In this document: positions 25,379 through 34,839 of the stretch, piece after piece
Position numbering within the stretch: the stretch's first letter is position 1
Layout: every line of letters begins with the position of its first letter
Assembly (NCBI GenBank): GCA_002221725.1
Contig: NJFT01000234.1
Coordinates: 1 to 62,072, forward strand
Length of the DNA: 62,072 nt
Source of the DNA: Scedosporium boydii
Taxonomy: Eukaryota > Ascomycota > Sordariomycetes > Microascales > Microascaceae
Direction of reading: 5' to 3'
Notes under the pieces: model-generated
The model's database searches: none
What the model saw: only the letters and a program-made list of their open reading frames with translations
What the model was told of the DNA's origin: nothing
Translations under genes and position numbers: made by a program

Positions 25379-26363
25379 ATGGACACCCAGACGAGAAAAA
25401 CGATAACGCCAAGGGGAGACCTTCTCCCTTACAAGGGGGACTATTACCTATGGAGCTACGTGCCATCAATGGCTGCAGCAGTCATATTTATAATACTGTT
25501 CCTGATCTGCTCGCTTGCGCATACCTGGAAAATGTACCGGCATCGAATGTGGTTTTGCAGTGTCTTTGTCATCGGCGGCTATCGTAAGTGTAGTATTCGA
25601 CTCTGCTGGCAAGAGGGAATCAGTACTGACGAGCGGAATCGGTCATATAGTCGAGGTTATAGGCTACGTCGGCCGCGCAGCAGCCGGTAACGCAACGGAT
25701 CAGCTAGGACCATACATCATCCAGTCCCTTTTCCTACTCGTTCCTCCTTCTCTCTTCGCCGCCTCTATCTACATGACCCTCGGACGCATCATACGCGGCC
25801 TCGGATCCGCCGCCGAATCGTGCTCCATTATCCGGATCCACTGGCTCACGAAACTCTTCGTCTGGGGCGACGTCTTCTCATTCTTAATCCAGAGCACTGG
25901 TGCCGGCATGATGGCATCAGCAACCAGTATGGCCAAGACGGGCGAGCATATGGTCATTGCGGGACTCGTGATACAGATCCTCTTCTTCGGGCTCTTCGTT
26001 GCTGTTGCCGTCATGTTCCAGCTCCGTTTCCAAAGCTACAACACGGCACGCGGAGGCAGCATGAGTGATGAAATTGGCATGCCATGGAAGGGTATGATGA
26101 ACATGTTGTACGGCACCTCGACTCTAATCCTAGCCCGTTGCATCTTCCGCATTATCGAGTACGTCATGGGTGCCGATGGGTACCTGCTCACGAACGAGTG
26201 GACGCTCTACGTTTTTGATGGAGTGCTCATGGTGGGAGTTATGGTGATCTTCTACTGGTGGTACCCTTGCGCGATCACCCAATCTGGGAGCACCGGGTCT
26301 TCCGACAACCTCACCAAGAAGGACCGTGGCAGCAATGTCTGGTTAAGGGTTATGTCTGGTTAA
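25379..26363 (+). CDS. RTA1-like seven-helix membrane protein
   Basis: Exons 25379-25583 and 25651-26363 join in phase to 305 residues. Hydrophobic segments recur along the whole length (about seven). The family blocks LEVIGYVGRAAA, ASIYMTLGRIIRGLG, FVWGDVFSFLIQSTGAGM and CIFRIIEYVMG match RTA1-domain proteins. In yeast, members (RTA1, RSB1) protect against toxic lipids or 7-aminocholesterol, and RSB1 is tied to sphingoid base release. The local substrate is unknown. The gene is intact with a short hydrophilic C-terminal tail. Confidence 0.93.
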
Positions 26364-27035
26364 GGGTTTTCTAATCATCCCGACACTTTTCAATCTACCC
26401 CTGAGTGTGAGACACCGCAAGCACAATGAGAGTCAGCTAACTCTAACAAGGATCTCCTGTACTCGTATAAACAGGGCATGGTACGAAACGAGGGCATGCT
26501 AATACCCAGACGGGCGGGCCAAACTAGTGTAGTATTAGAATAGAACATTGAAGGCATTAGTCCACCCCACCCGCAAGTTGAACACTAGTAGTGTACGCGT
26601 AAACGAAGTGGGGACGGCGTGGGGCGCTCTGGTCAAACTTTTGAAGTCTCGACTGTGTCCGCCGTATTCTTAAGTACCAATTCCCTATGCACGCAACAAA
26701 ACGCCCTCCTCTTACTGCCAAAGCTCTGGGTATGTGGTCGATCACGGCTGACGCGAAGGTATTCACATTTGATCGGGTGGCTTTCGTAGAGACTTCAACT
26801 TAGTTGAAATCCAAGGCCCCTCAATTGCGTCGAGACCGAGACTTGGAATATGGTTGCCAAGTTTAATGTTAGGTGTCTTCAGTTGAGAAGCCTAGTTGCC
26901 GCCAGCCAGGTCTCCCTGAGACTGGCTGTCGCCAAAGAGCCAGCGCTTCATAAAGATCACACGTTGCGACTTGACATCATCAAACTGGAGAAGTAGAGAT
27001 GGCGACTCCTTCGGCAGTAAGTCAAGAGTCAAGAC

Positions 27036-27173
27036 CAGTCAACCGGCCAACCCCCAAACCGGCCACTTTTGCTTTTAAGCGCAATTATGCAAAATTTATA
27101 TAGTATATCAAAATACAAAATTGCATAATTATCCCAAACTGGGCCGTTCTTTCAGGGGCTGGCCGGTTGGCTG
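27036..27173. mobile_element. MITE-like palindromic element (138 bp)
   Basis: The two ends are near-perfect inverted copies: CAGTCAACCGGCCA at the left and, read from the right on the other strand, CAGCCAACCGGCCA. Inside, AATTATGCAA near 27083 pairs with TTGCATAATT near 27121. The centre is A/T-rich and without a reading frame. This is the form of a miniature inverted-repeat element or a long hairpin. I do not see a clear target-site duplication. Confidence 0.4.
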
Positions 27174-27549
27174 ATCCAACCCAGTTTCAGAATATGTACT
27201 GTACAGTCTATCATGCGCCAGGCTGGCTAAGTTCCTCCACTGAACCCCGTGGTTTAATCCTCTTAGATGTCGGCTCGCTCTCCCGTCGCCATTAGCGGTT
27301 TCCAAGCAAGAGCCCCCTCCGTTTGTATTACTTCGTACTAACTACAGGAGGAGTTTATGCGGGTGACTCTGCCACCTACTTCGTAAGGGTCGTTTGCTTT
27401 GAGCGCCTAGAGTATCCACCTTGGTACGAAACTACATTAGGTTAAGGCAGTTGAGAGACACCGAGATAAAAGAGTCTGTGCGTTCACGCTACTGTACGCG
27501 TATACAGAGAAGTCCATGATTGGAAGAAAAATACTTCGTAGATACGGGC

Positions 27550-27561
27550 TATACGCGTATA
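27550..27561. promoter_or_regulatory. palindrome TATACGCGTATA upstream of Zn2Cys6 gene
   Basis: A perfect 12-bp palindrome containing ACGCGT, about 230 nt before the start codon. A near copy, GTACGCGTATAC, lies 56 nt upstream at 27494-27505. ACGCGT is the core of the MCB box bound by Mbp1-type factors in yeast. Whether it is used here is not known. Confidence 0.35.
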
Positions 27562-27788
27562 TGAGGTAGCTGGGACCGTACAGCGTATTCTGGATTAAAA
27601 GTATCGCTTCCTCATCCACACACACCAACTTTCTTCTTCTCTTCCCTCGTTATATCACGCATCTCATAAACTTCATTCATTTAACGTATTCGACATTTCC
27701 TCTTCGCCCGTCCAGCCATCCGCCCGTATCCATATCCGTATACTCGTTTACTATTCTTGTTTGTCTTATTCGGGGTGGACGGGCGGCC

Positions 27789-29078
27789 ATGGCGCTTTCA
27801 CTCCCCGGCGCTCGGAAGCGTCGGTTGCATAGGAAGTCCCGCTATGGTTGTTTTGAGTGCAAGAAGCGTCACATGAAGTGCGACGAGGGCCGTCCTACTT
27901 GTACGAACTGCAACACAAGTGAGCGCGAGTGTCGCTATCCGCCATTGAGGCTTTCTCCAACTGGCTGCCACGATAACGGCATCACCCAGCCGTCCCAGGT
28001 ACCCAGTACCGTGGCCACCAGCGACTGGATATACCATCTCACCGGCAACTTCACGTCTGGCTCCTCTGGCGAACCGGACGGCACGTACCGCCTCGAGCAT
28101 ATGCGCCTACTCCACCATGTGGAAAAGGACATGAACGAATGGCTCGAGGTGACTGATGCCATGCGGCCCATAGCCGATATCTACATCAGCACGGCCCTCA
28201 CCTCCCCCTACTGCATGGATCAACTACTAGCTCTCTCAGCCCTCCATCTCAGCACCACCAACCCAGACACCGCGTCATGGTATCGCAGCCAGGCAACACA
28301 CCTGCAGACGCGCGCGCTCGCCAGTTTTCAGTGCGCCATGGAGCTCGATGCAAACCGCGCAGAAGCGACCGCCATCTTCGCTTTTTCCTCCATCATTGCC
28401 GTGCATATATTCGCGGAAAGACTCTCGCAGAACCGACACGACTTCAGCACATTCCTCGACAGCATCGTCGATTACATTCGTCACCACCGAGGCGCGCGTA
28501 TCCTGGGCACCAAGTTCTGGGCTTCGCTGCGCGGGTCGGAGCTAATGGTCAGGCTTGTAGCTAATGATATCGACGAAACATCGACTCTTGCGAGGGTCAG
28601 TGGTGGCTGCATCAGTGCCGAGAGTCACCAGAAAGACCAGCCCAGTGCAGCAACTGGCAACTATTCGGTCCTAAATGCCATGATCGAAGCTTCAGCCCTC
28701 AATCGTGAATCCTCACAAGCATGCTTCGATGCGATTCAGAGTCTTTGCACTGTACAGACCAGGCTCGAAGGCCCTGAATCGTGGGGTGCCCATGCCTTAT
28801 TAGGGTGGCCCAACTTGGTCCCTCTGGAATTTGTCGAGCTCCTTAAGAGACGGGTGCCAGAAGCTGTTGTTATTTTGGCTCATTTTGCGGCTTACCTACA
28901 TAGATACCGTCACTTCTGGGTCTTTGGAGATGCAGGTGAATACCTAGTCCAGGGCATTGCAAGTCTTCTTGGAAAGCATTGGGTGAACTGGATGACTGAG
29001 CCTCTTGAATTAGTGTCGCGATTATCGGCCGTGTCCGTTTCTGAGTCCCCAATGGGCGACACGCCACACGCTGCCTGA
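27789..29078 (+). CDS. Zn2Cys6 transcription factor
   Basis: A single-exon protein of 429 residues. The zinc cluster is near the N-terminus with Cys at 21, 24, 31, 38, 41 and 48, the exact C-x2-C-x6-C-x6-C-x2-C-x6-C spacing; the basic stretch KSRYG precedes it. The remainder is helical and fits the shorter fungal regulators related to the sterol uptake / UPC2 group, with the block HLSTTNPDTASWYRSQA. It should act in the nucleus on CGG-type sites. Targets are unknown; the next gene downstream is the inactive pepsin-like protein. The upstream region has paired palindromes. Confidence 0.93.
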   Translation: MALSLPGARKRRLHRKSRYGCFECKKRHMKCDEGRPTCTNCNTSERECRYPPLRLSPTGCHDNGITQPSQVPSTVATSDWIYHLTGNFTSGSSGEPDGTYRLEHMRLLHHVEKDMNEWLEVTDAMRPIADIYISTALTSPYCMDQLLALSALHLSTTNPDTASWYRSQATHLQTRALASFQCAMELDANRAEATAIFAFSSIIAVHIFAERLSQNRHDFSTFLDSIVDYIRHHRGARILGTKFWASLRGSELMVRLVANDIDETSTLARVSGGCISAESHQKDQPSAATGNYSVLNAMIEASALNRESSQACFDAIQSLCTVQTRLEGPESWGAHALLGWPNLVPLEFVELLKRRVPEAVVILAHFAAYLHRYRHFWVFGDAGEYLVQGIASLLGKHWVNWMTEPLELVSRLSAVSVSESPMGDTPHAA

Positions 29079-29612
29079 GAGACTTGGATTTAGTCTTCTG
29101 CTTCGTACAGATGGCAGCTCCAGAGTATAGCGGACAGAGATAGTGCCTCAGAACATTAATATACTTTAAATCGCAGCCTTTAACTGTCGTAGTTGGGCTG
29201 TTCAGCACGCGAATCATTGACTATTCCGGGGCCTAGACGCATGATAGCAGAGCGTTGAATCATCGTTCCGGCAGTCAGTGAATAGGGACGTTCCATTTAC
29301 TGATACAGTCATTGTTGACTAATTAGCCGCCTTGAAGGGCATTGCATCACTGTATCCCGCCCTTGCCTTTGTTGTTACATCTAATTACGAAAAGGGTGCA
29401 GGTGTATACGCCTATACGAGTGAGTAGGCTAAACCCATCTCGGACCTCAGCTCCCGCCCGGCGCACTCCGTCTACTAGGTCCGCCTGTAATTTCCATTCG
29501 GCCACATAACATGCGAACCATCAACGGCAAGGATAGCGGAGAGGCAGAGGTACGGGGTTGATCTAAACTAGGATTGTGGCCGGAGGATATGAACTGTCCT
29601 CCTGGACTACTA
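29079..29612. other. intergenic downstream of the Zn2Cys6 regulator
   Basis: No gene is supported in this stretch. It should hold the 3' end of the regulator gene. Confidence 0.5.
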
Positions 29613-29912
29613 TTAGAAGCCATTCGCCGCGGAGGCAAGCCAGGGTGGGCGGCCCGTTCCTTGACACTCGAGCCCCTGCACTTGACACCATTGACGTCTT
29701 AGTTTAGTCGAGTACCGAACCTGGGGACGATAGGGAAGGGCGCGCTGGATCTGGGGCCAAGAACAGCCGTCTTTTCCCATCCTGCACACGGTTTCTTCCT
29801 CATCGGGTGTCCACTTATTATCACTGGGTGATTTGGTAGCCGAAGCCTTCTGCGGGCTGCACACTGGCCTGTAGCCTGCAGACATGCACGCCTCAATGGG
29901 GACCTGGATCAA
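29613..29912 (-). CDS. possible Myb/SANT-like small protein or fragment
   Basis: A 99-codon frame whose middle reads KWTPDEEETVCRMG and DGCSWPQIQRALPYR, the Trp and acidic spacing of a Myb/SANT-type DNA-binding helix bundle (W-x4-EE ... G-x2-W-x2-I). The third helix is weak, and the frame then runs into low-conservation sequence. The start and end are uncertain; an intron or a decayed copy is possible. It overlaps nothing else. I am unsure that this is a real gene. Confidence 0.4.
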   Translation of the reverse strand: MIQVPIEACMSAGYRPVCSPQKASATKSPSDNKWTPDEEETVCRMGKDGCSWPQIQRALPYRPQVRYSTKLRRQWCQVQGLECQGTGRPPWLASAANGF

Positions 29913-30161
29913 GCCTAATCAGTCCAACTTCACCAGCACGGGCCAGCTCATCTTTAACCACCTGCCAAATGGGGAGACACAGAGAGCAGAGAAGTGGATA
30001 ATAAAATTTATCGTGCAATTTCATAAAACAGCCGGCTGTTATTATTGTCCACTTCCCGCCCCCTTACTTCTTGTTGTCGATGTCCTCCTGCTGAGAGCCC
30101 TCTCGATGGATGGACCAGTACCATTGCGCCTACGAACTACTTCTGCAACTGAAGCTTTGAG

Positions 30162-31676
30162 ATGGCATACCCTCGTTTTATAATACCGCTGCTTCTCGCA
30201 GCTGGCGTCGGTGCGCACGTTCAAGCATCTCTATCGGCACCCAAACCGCAAGCTTTCGAGGTCTTTGCAAAGCAATTCCAGCGCTTGGAATATCCGAACC
30301 ACGTTTTCGTCGGCAACATCCCCTGGTATCCTTATGCTATGGAACTTGGTGTTGGCACCCCTGCGCAGAATCAATCAGTGGTCCTCAGTCTCTCTCACAG
30401 CGACATTTTCGTTCTTTACAAAGGTCTCTGTAATCCCAGCAACAACCCTAACCTGACGAAGTATGTCCGTGACTGCAGCAGCGGCGCTTTCGATGATGAA
30501 GCATCATCCACTTTTACATACAACTCCTCGGACAGATTCAGCACAGACTATGCTTATGTTGATGTTGACGGTTTCATGATGCAAGATATGCTCACTATTG
30601 GCGACGCTGCTGAGATAAGAAACGCGAGCCTGGCCGTCGCCATGTTTACATCCTTCGACACCGGATTCTTCGGCCTGAGTACTCCTTGGGGGCAACCAGG
30701 GGGGTATGTTTTCGAACGCAGAGCTGCAATTCTCGATCAAATGGCGAACCAAGGGGTTATCGACTCACCCGCCTTCAGCATCTACGCGGAAGGGGGCAAC
30801 GGCACGACGGGGGGCATTCTCTTTGGCGCTGTTGACAAAAGCAAATATGAGGGTAAGCTCAAGCGCATCCAGGCCTCTGCTGGTCGGGACAAGTTTACCG
30901 CCGACAGCAGGGGCTACAAAGACCAAGCGAGGTTTGAGCCCGGTTATTTTGCGAATATATCAGCTGTGTGGCGGAGTGAGTCTCCAACTGACGAGGCAAT
31001 CCAATATGTGAACTCCAGCCAAGGCGGCACATTCTACGCAATCATCGACCCTACATTCACATTTACCAACGTACCCCGCTACGTCATTGATCCCATTCGT
31101 CGGATGAACCCAAACGTCCACAGATGGTCCAACAATGGGCTTATGACTGTGGAATGCAGCAGCGCCTTGAGCCTCAACGGTAGTTTCACCCTGGAGCTTG
31201 GCGGCGAAGGGGGCTATCGACTCACTGCCAACCTACGGGACTTAGTCGTGCCCGCTGAGCAGTGGCATCTTCTCATACCCCCTGAGGAAGGCGCCACGGA
31301 ATACTCGAAGCAATGCCTGCTTGGCATACAGTCTAAGGAAGATTTTGAAGCGTTTTACTACGACTCCAGCACTTTATGGTGGGTCATCGGCAGCATGTTC
31401 CTGAAGGACACTTACCTGGCCTTCGACTCGAAGAACATGGAGGTCAGCCTGGCGCCGTTGAGCAAGAATTCCGATGGGAAGCAGGATATTGTGTCGTTTG
31501 GAAGCTTGGGTGCTCATGCCCCTGATTCCGAGTTTGTCGGCTACGAGGAATGTTTCGGTAGCAACTGTGGTACAGGGAAGGACGATGAGCCCGATGCTGG
31601 GCCAAACATTGTCCTGCAAAGGGGCCTCCTCATCGGCTTGGTCTTGGGTGGGATGGGATTAATCGTCTTCGGCTGA
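30162..31676 (+). CDS. GPI-anchored pepsin-like protein, predicted inactive
   Basis: A single-exon protein of 504 residues with the layout of a family A1 aspartic protease: signal peptide to ~20, N-terminal lobe, AFSIYAEGG and TTGGILFGAVD blocks typical of fungal yapsin-like enzymes, C-terminal lobe, and a hydrophobic tail (about 488-504) after a small-residue stretch that fits a GPI signal. Both catalytic motifs are changed. Where DTGS is expected there is SLSH (residues 76-79, VVLSLSHSDIFVL), so the first Asp is lost. Where DTGT is expected there is DPTF (residues 296-299). The frame is otherwise intact and carries several N-glycosylation sites, so this looks like a kept pseudo-protease at the cell surface rather than a decaying gene. 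Confidence 0.88.
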   Translation: MAYPRFIIPLLLAAGVGAHVQASLSAPKPQAFEVFAKQFQRLEYPNHVFVGNIPWYPYAMELGVGTPAQNQSVVLSLSHSDIFVLYKGLCNPSNNPNLTKYVRDCSSGAFDDEASSTFTYNSSDRFSTDYAYVDVDGFMMQDMLTIGDAAEIRNASLAVAMFTSFDTGFFGLSTPWGQPGGYVFERRAAILDQMANQGVIDSPAFSIYAEGGNGTTGGILFGAVDKSKYEGKLKRIQASAGRDKFTADSRGYKDQARFEPGYFANISAVWRSESPTDEAIQYVNSSQGGTFYAIIDPTFTFTNVPRYVIDPIRRMNPNVHRWSNNGLMTVECSSALSLNGSFTLELGGEGGYRLTANLRDLVVPAEQWHLLIPPEEGATEYSKQCLLGIQSKEDFEAFYYDSSTLWWVIGSMFLKDTYLAFDSKNMEVSLAPLSKNSDGKQDIVSFGSLGAHAPDSEFVGYEECFGSNCGTGKDDEPDAGPNIVLQRGLLIGLVLGGMGLIVFG

Positions 31677-32566
31677 CGTAGATGAGGATCTATTATATCA
31701 TAGGCATCTGGCAGTTTGGACAATATGACGCGTTGGGGGCCGTTGAATGCTTTAGATTCCTCGATTCGCCATGAGGATATTCGCACCAATGCCCCAAACT
31801 TCTCCATGACACTCGGCTGATCTCTCGGCTCTAGCGCCCAATTTTAGGATCATCGTCGACAAGCTCTCTTCACCTCAGTTAACCCTAAAACCTGCCATGA
31901 AAGGGGTTCGAAACGCACCTGGCCCAAACTCCTTAAAGTCAAGTGCCGATTAGCGCGCGATGCCCCATTATTATTAAATACGGACCGCACCGGTTATCTC
32001 TACCTGGGCAGCAGCCCTATCTTAGCGGGCTTATCTATTGGAATTTCTAAAGTTTATTTAGGTCATGTATCTAAATTCTATATTATGGCTGAGTTTACTA
32101 GCTAACCGGGCTGGCATGGTCGGCATGGCACACGCATGGCACATGCGATTGTAATTCGGACGCCAACCCTCTCAGACTGTTGTTTGTTGTTGTGCTAATA
32201 CCCGAGGCCATGTACTCTAGGGTGGAGGCTGGGAAGTCATCACATTAAGCTTGTTTGTAGCGGACACAAATCGCTCGTCATGGTGTAAGGGCAGCTGGGC
32301 GCAGTGGCTATATAAGGCTACTTACAGTCAAGTGCCGCTGGTCGCGACACTTGGAGCATCTTTTGCTGTCAAATGGTCTAGCTGTAAGTAGATCATACAT
32401 GACAAATGGTGACGTGGAGCGCCGACAGGTATGGATGGAGCAATATCGAAGAGACTAATAATGGACAAATTCGATAGTGGTCGAATACGGTCCGAGTTTC
32501 TAGGCGATGAGGGAGCGATCAGTTCTATTCGCGAATACGGTTTCTCTCATCGGTAGCTAATCGATG
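31677..32566. other. intergenic between convergent pepsin-like and MFS genes
   Basis: No gene. Parts such as 31960-32130 are A/T-rich. A pair of short GGCATGG repeats occurs near 32112-32140. The region should contain two 3' ends. Confidence 0.5.
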
Positions 32567-34508
32567 TCATGTCTTTTCTTTGCGTCTCACGGATCGCCAT
32601 TCCACCCCGAGGGCTCCTATAATCGTCATACATGCGAGAGCAACGGGAAGATAGAAGGTCTCGGCTAACGCCTTGCTGTAGCTCAGTACTGCCTCGCACT
32701 TGTCGCCGCCTTTTCCTTCCGGCATTGCCAGTCCCTGATCAGAAAGACCGGCGAGTCCCTGGCAGCCGGAAAGGCCCTTCAAATGAGACATCAATCTACT
32801 CGTGAAGATTGTCTGTGCAGCTGCAACGAAGACGGCAGGCCCTAAAGCCTGGGCAAGCTGAATTATGGCAATGCCAATTTGGGAGTCGCTATCGTTTAGG
32901 ACAGTCTGCACTGCTACCTGCGGGCCCTGAAAGCCGATTCCCACGCCAAATCCGAGTACTGCTTGGTAAAGGAGCAGTCTCCACAAGTTGGTCTGAGGGT
33001 TCATGGTTGTCAGAAGGCCGGCGGCAAGGGGGCTGAGAATGCTGTTTAGGATCATGAACGGGTTGTAGTAGCCAAAGTAAGAGGTGAGAAATCCGGCCAA
33101 GGGAACCGATAAAATTAGACCGGCTCCCGTGGGAAGGACCATCACGCCCGACTTGGCTGCGGAGAGTCCCTTGACAATCTGGAAGAATGTGGGCATCTAG
33201 GGATCAAGTCGGTTAATCATGTAAAGGATAGCCTGTTGGAGGAATACATACGTAATACTCAATCACTGATAAGGCCGCATTATTGCAGCAGGCGAAAAGG
33301 AACCCGAAGAGCACATTTCGCTGAAGCAATATCCGCGGCGGCAGGGTTGCTTGCTCTCCCCGGCGGCGCTGAAGCCAGGCAAAAATTAGGATCGAAGCGG
33401 CGGAGGCCCCTAACGGAACCAACACACGCCAGTCCGACCACGAGTGCTTGTTTCCGCCCCATTGCAATGCTAGGATCAATAATGTGAAAGCTGGTATAAA
33501 CGAGGCTATTCCGTAGAGGTCAAGAAGTTGTAGGGCTTCCCTGAAGCTGTAGCCGCTAGTGGTGTCCTTATGCTTCGTCATCCTGAATGAGAAGGTTACA
33601 ATGGCGAATATAGCACCAATAAGAGGTAATTCGATAAAGAAACACCATCGCCAACTTAGTCGATCGAGTAGCAAGCCTCCGATGAGTGGAGCGCTGAGAG
33701 AAGCCACCGCCTCAGTAGCAGCACCGATTCCAGCATATTTCGATCGGATTCGTAACGGTGTAGTCTGTGTTAGGATTCTAATACACCCTCGTTAGCAGAA
33801 TCTCCATGTCCATCTGACCAGTGAGGATCAAGTGAGGTACAAACGCAAAGGCACCTGAAGTAATACCAGCAGTTGCTAGGCCGGTGATGGCTCTCCCAAT
33901 GATGAATACCGGAGAAGTGGATGCGAGGGCACTTAGAATGCTTCCTACGAAGAAGATAACTAGACTCGTGAGGACTAGTCGTTTAGCTGGGAAGAGGCTG
34001 TAGAGCTTCCCGAATAAGAGTTGAAATGAGCCGGACATAAGTCGACTGTGCGAGCAACTTAGCTTCAGCCAACTTTATCTGGCAAGGCGATACGTCACCT
34101 ACTATACGGACAAGTACCATCCAACATCGGCTGTCGTGCCAAAGTAACGAGTGATGGCTGGAATAGCTATTGCTAGGATTGAGCTGTCCTGGAGAGTTAT
34201 TGACATTCAGGAATCAGCCACAAAAGAGTGTGATAAACAAGAAATGAATCAACGCGTTAACCAGGATAGAAACGCCGTTATAATAATCTTACCAAGCCAA
34301 TGAGAGTGAAAGTCAGACAGACAGCAACCATGATGATAGCGAACTTGATGCCGGAAGGATATTGCTCTGCAGCAACGCATTCAACATGCGTCTCGGATGG
34401 GACAAAGGTGGTAGAATTATGTAGGCCTTCCTGATCCAAAGGCGAAAGAATGGAATGCGACTGTGACTTTTCGTTGTCACGCCTCGACCGAGTGGTTGGA
34501 TCGTCCAT
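32567..34508 (-). CDS. MFS multidrug transporter (DHA2, 14-helix type), frame problem near 34040-34110
   Basis: Drug:H+ antiporter-like exporter. Recognisable blocks in order: DSSILAIAIPAI (motif of helix 1), FQLLFGKLYSLFPAKR, LSWRWCFFIELPL, and GFGVGIGFQGPQVAVQ. Exons I can support are 34508-34293, 34188-~34108, ~34038-33841, 33764-33252 and 33196-32567; all keep phase except the join between the second and third. There, the second exon runs cleanly to DVGWYLS but no GT donor gives the frame needed for SGSFQLLF. Either an unusual splice site is used or a 1-nt change breaks the gene. The head is divergent from the PLP-enzyme gene (about 330 nt apart). Confidence 0.75.
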
Positions 34509-34839
34509 TTTCCAACTTCCGATGCGGTCTCTGTCTTTCGCGAGCTTCCTTATGTTCTTCTATTTTCCGCCATTCCGGGATATCGAGCTTCACGGCGACA
34601 CTTTAAAGGAGAGATTTTCAAGATGGTTGAAGTGTTTTTGCAGTGCAGCCCGTTGATTCGTTGTTTCAGCGTCTGTAGGGCGTTCGATGACACCGGCCCC
34701 GCCGACATCTCACAATCCATCTTATTATCTTGTTATATCTGTGAACGAGACATTCAACCTTCCCCTCATTATCATTTCCGATTTTATCTTCTTCCTATTA
34801 CAATTCCACAAGCCTCCATCATAAACCAGACCCTCGGCA
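34509..34839. promoter_or_regulatory. divergent promoter between MFS transporter and PLP enzyme
   Basis: A 331-nt gap between two outward-facing start codons, pyrimidine-rich toward the PLP-enzyme gene. It must hold both core promoters. No specific motif recognised. Confidence 0.5.

Larger units (their letters stand above)
26364..27788. other. intergenic, upstream of a Zn2Cys6 regulator, repeat-rich
   Basis: 1.4 kb without a gene. It contains a MITE-like palindrome at 27036-27173, three copies of the palindrome TACGCGTA (26594, 27495 and 27551) and three copies of TACTTCGTA (27329, 27377 and 27532). The last 200 nt are pyrimidine-rich and probably form the promoter and 5' leader of the regulator. 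Confidence 0.6.
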
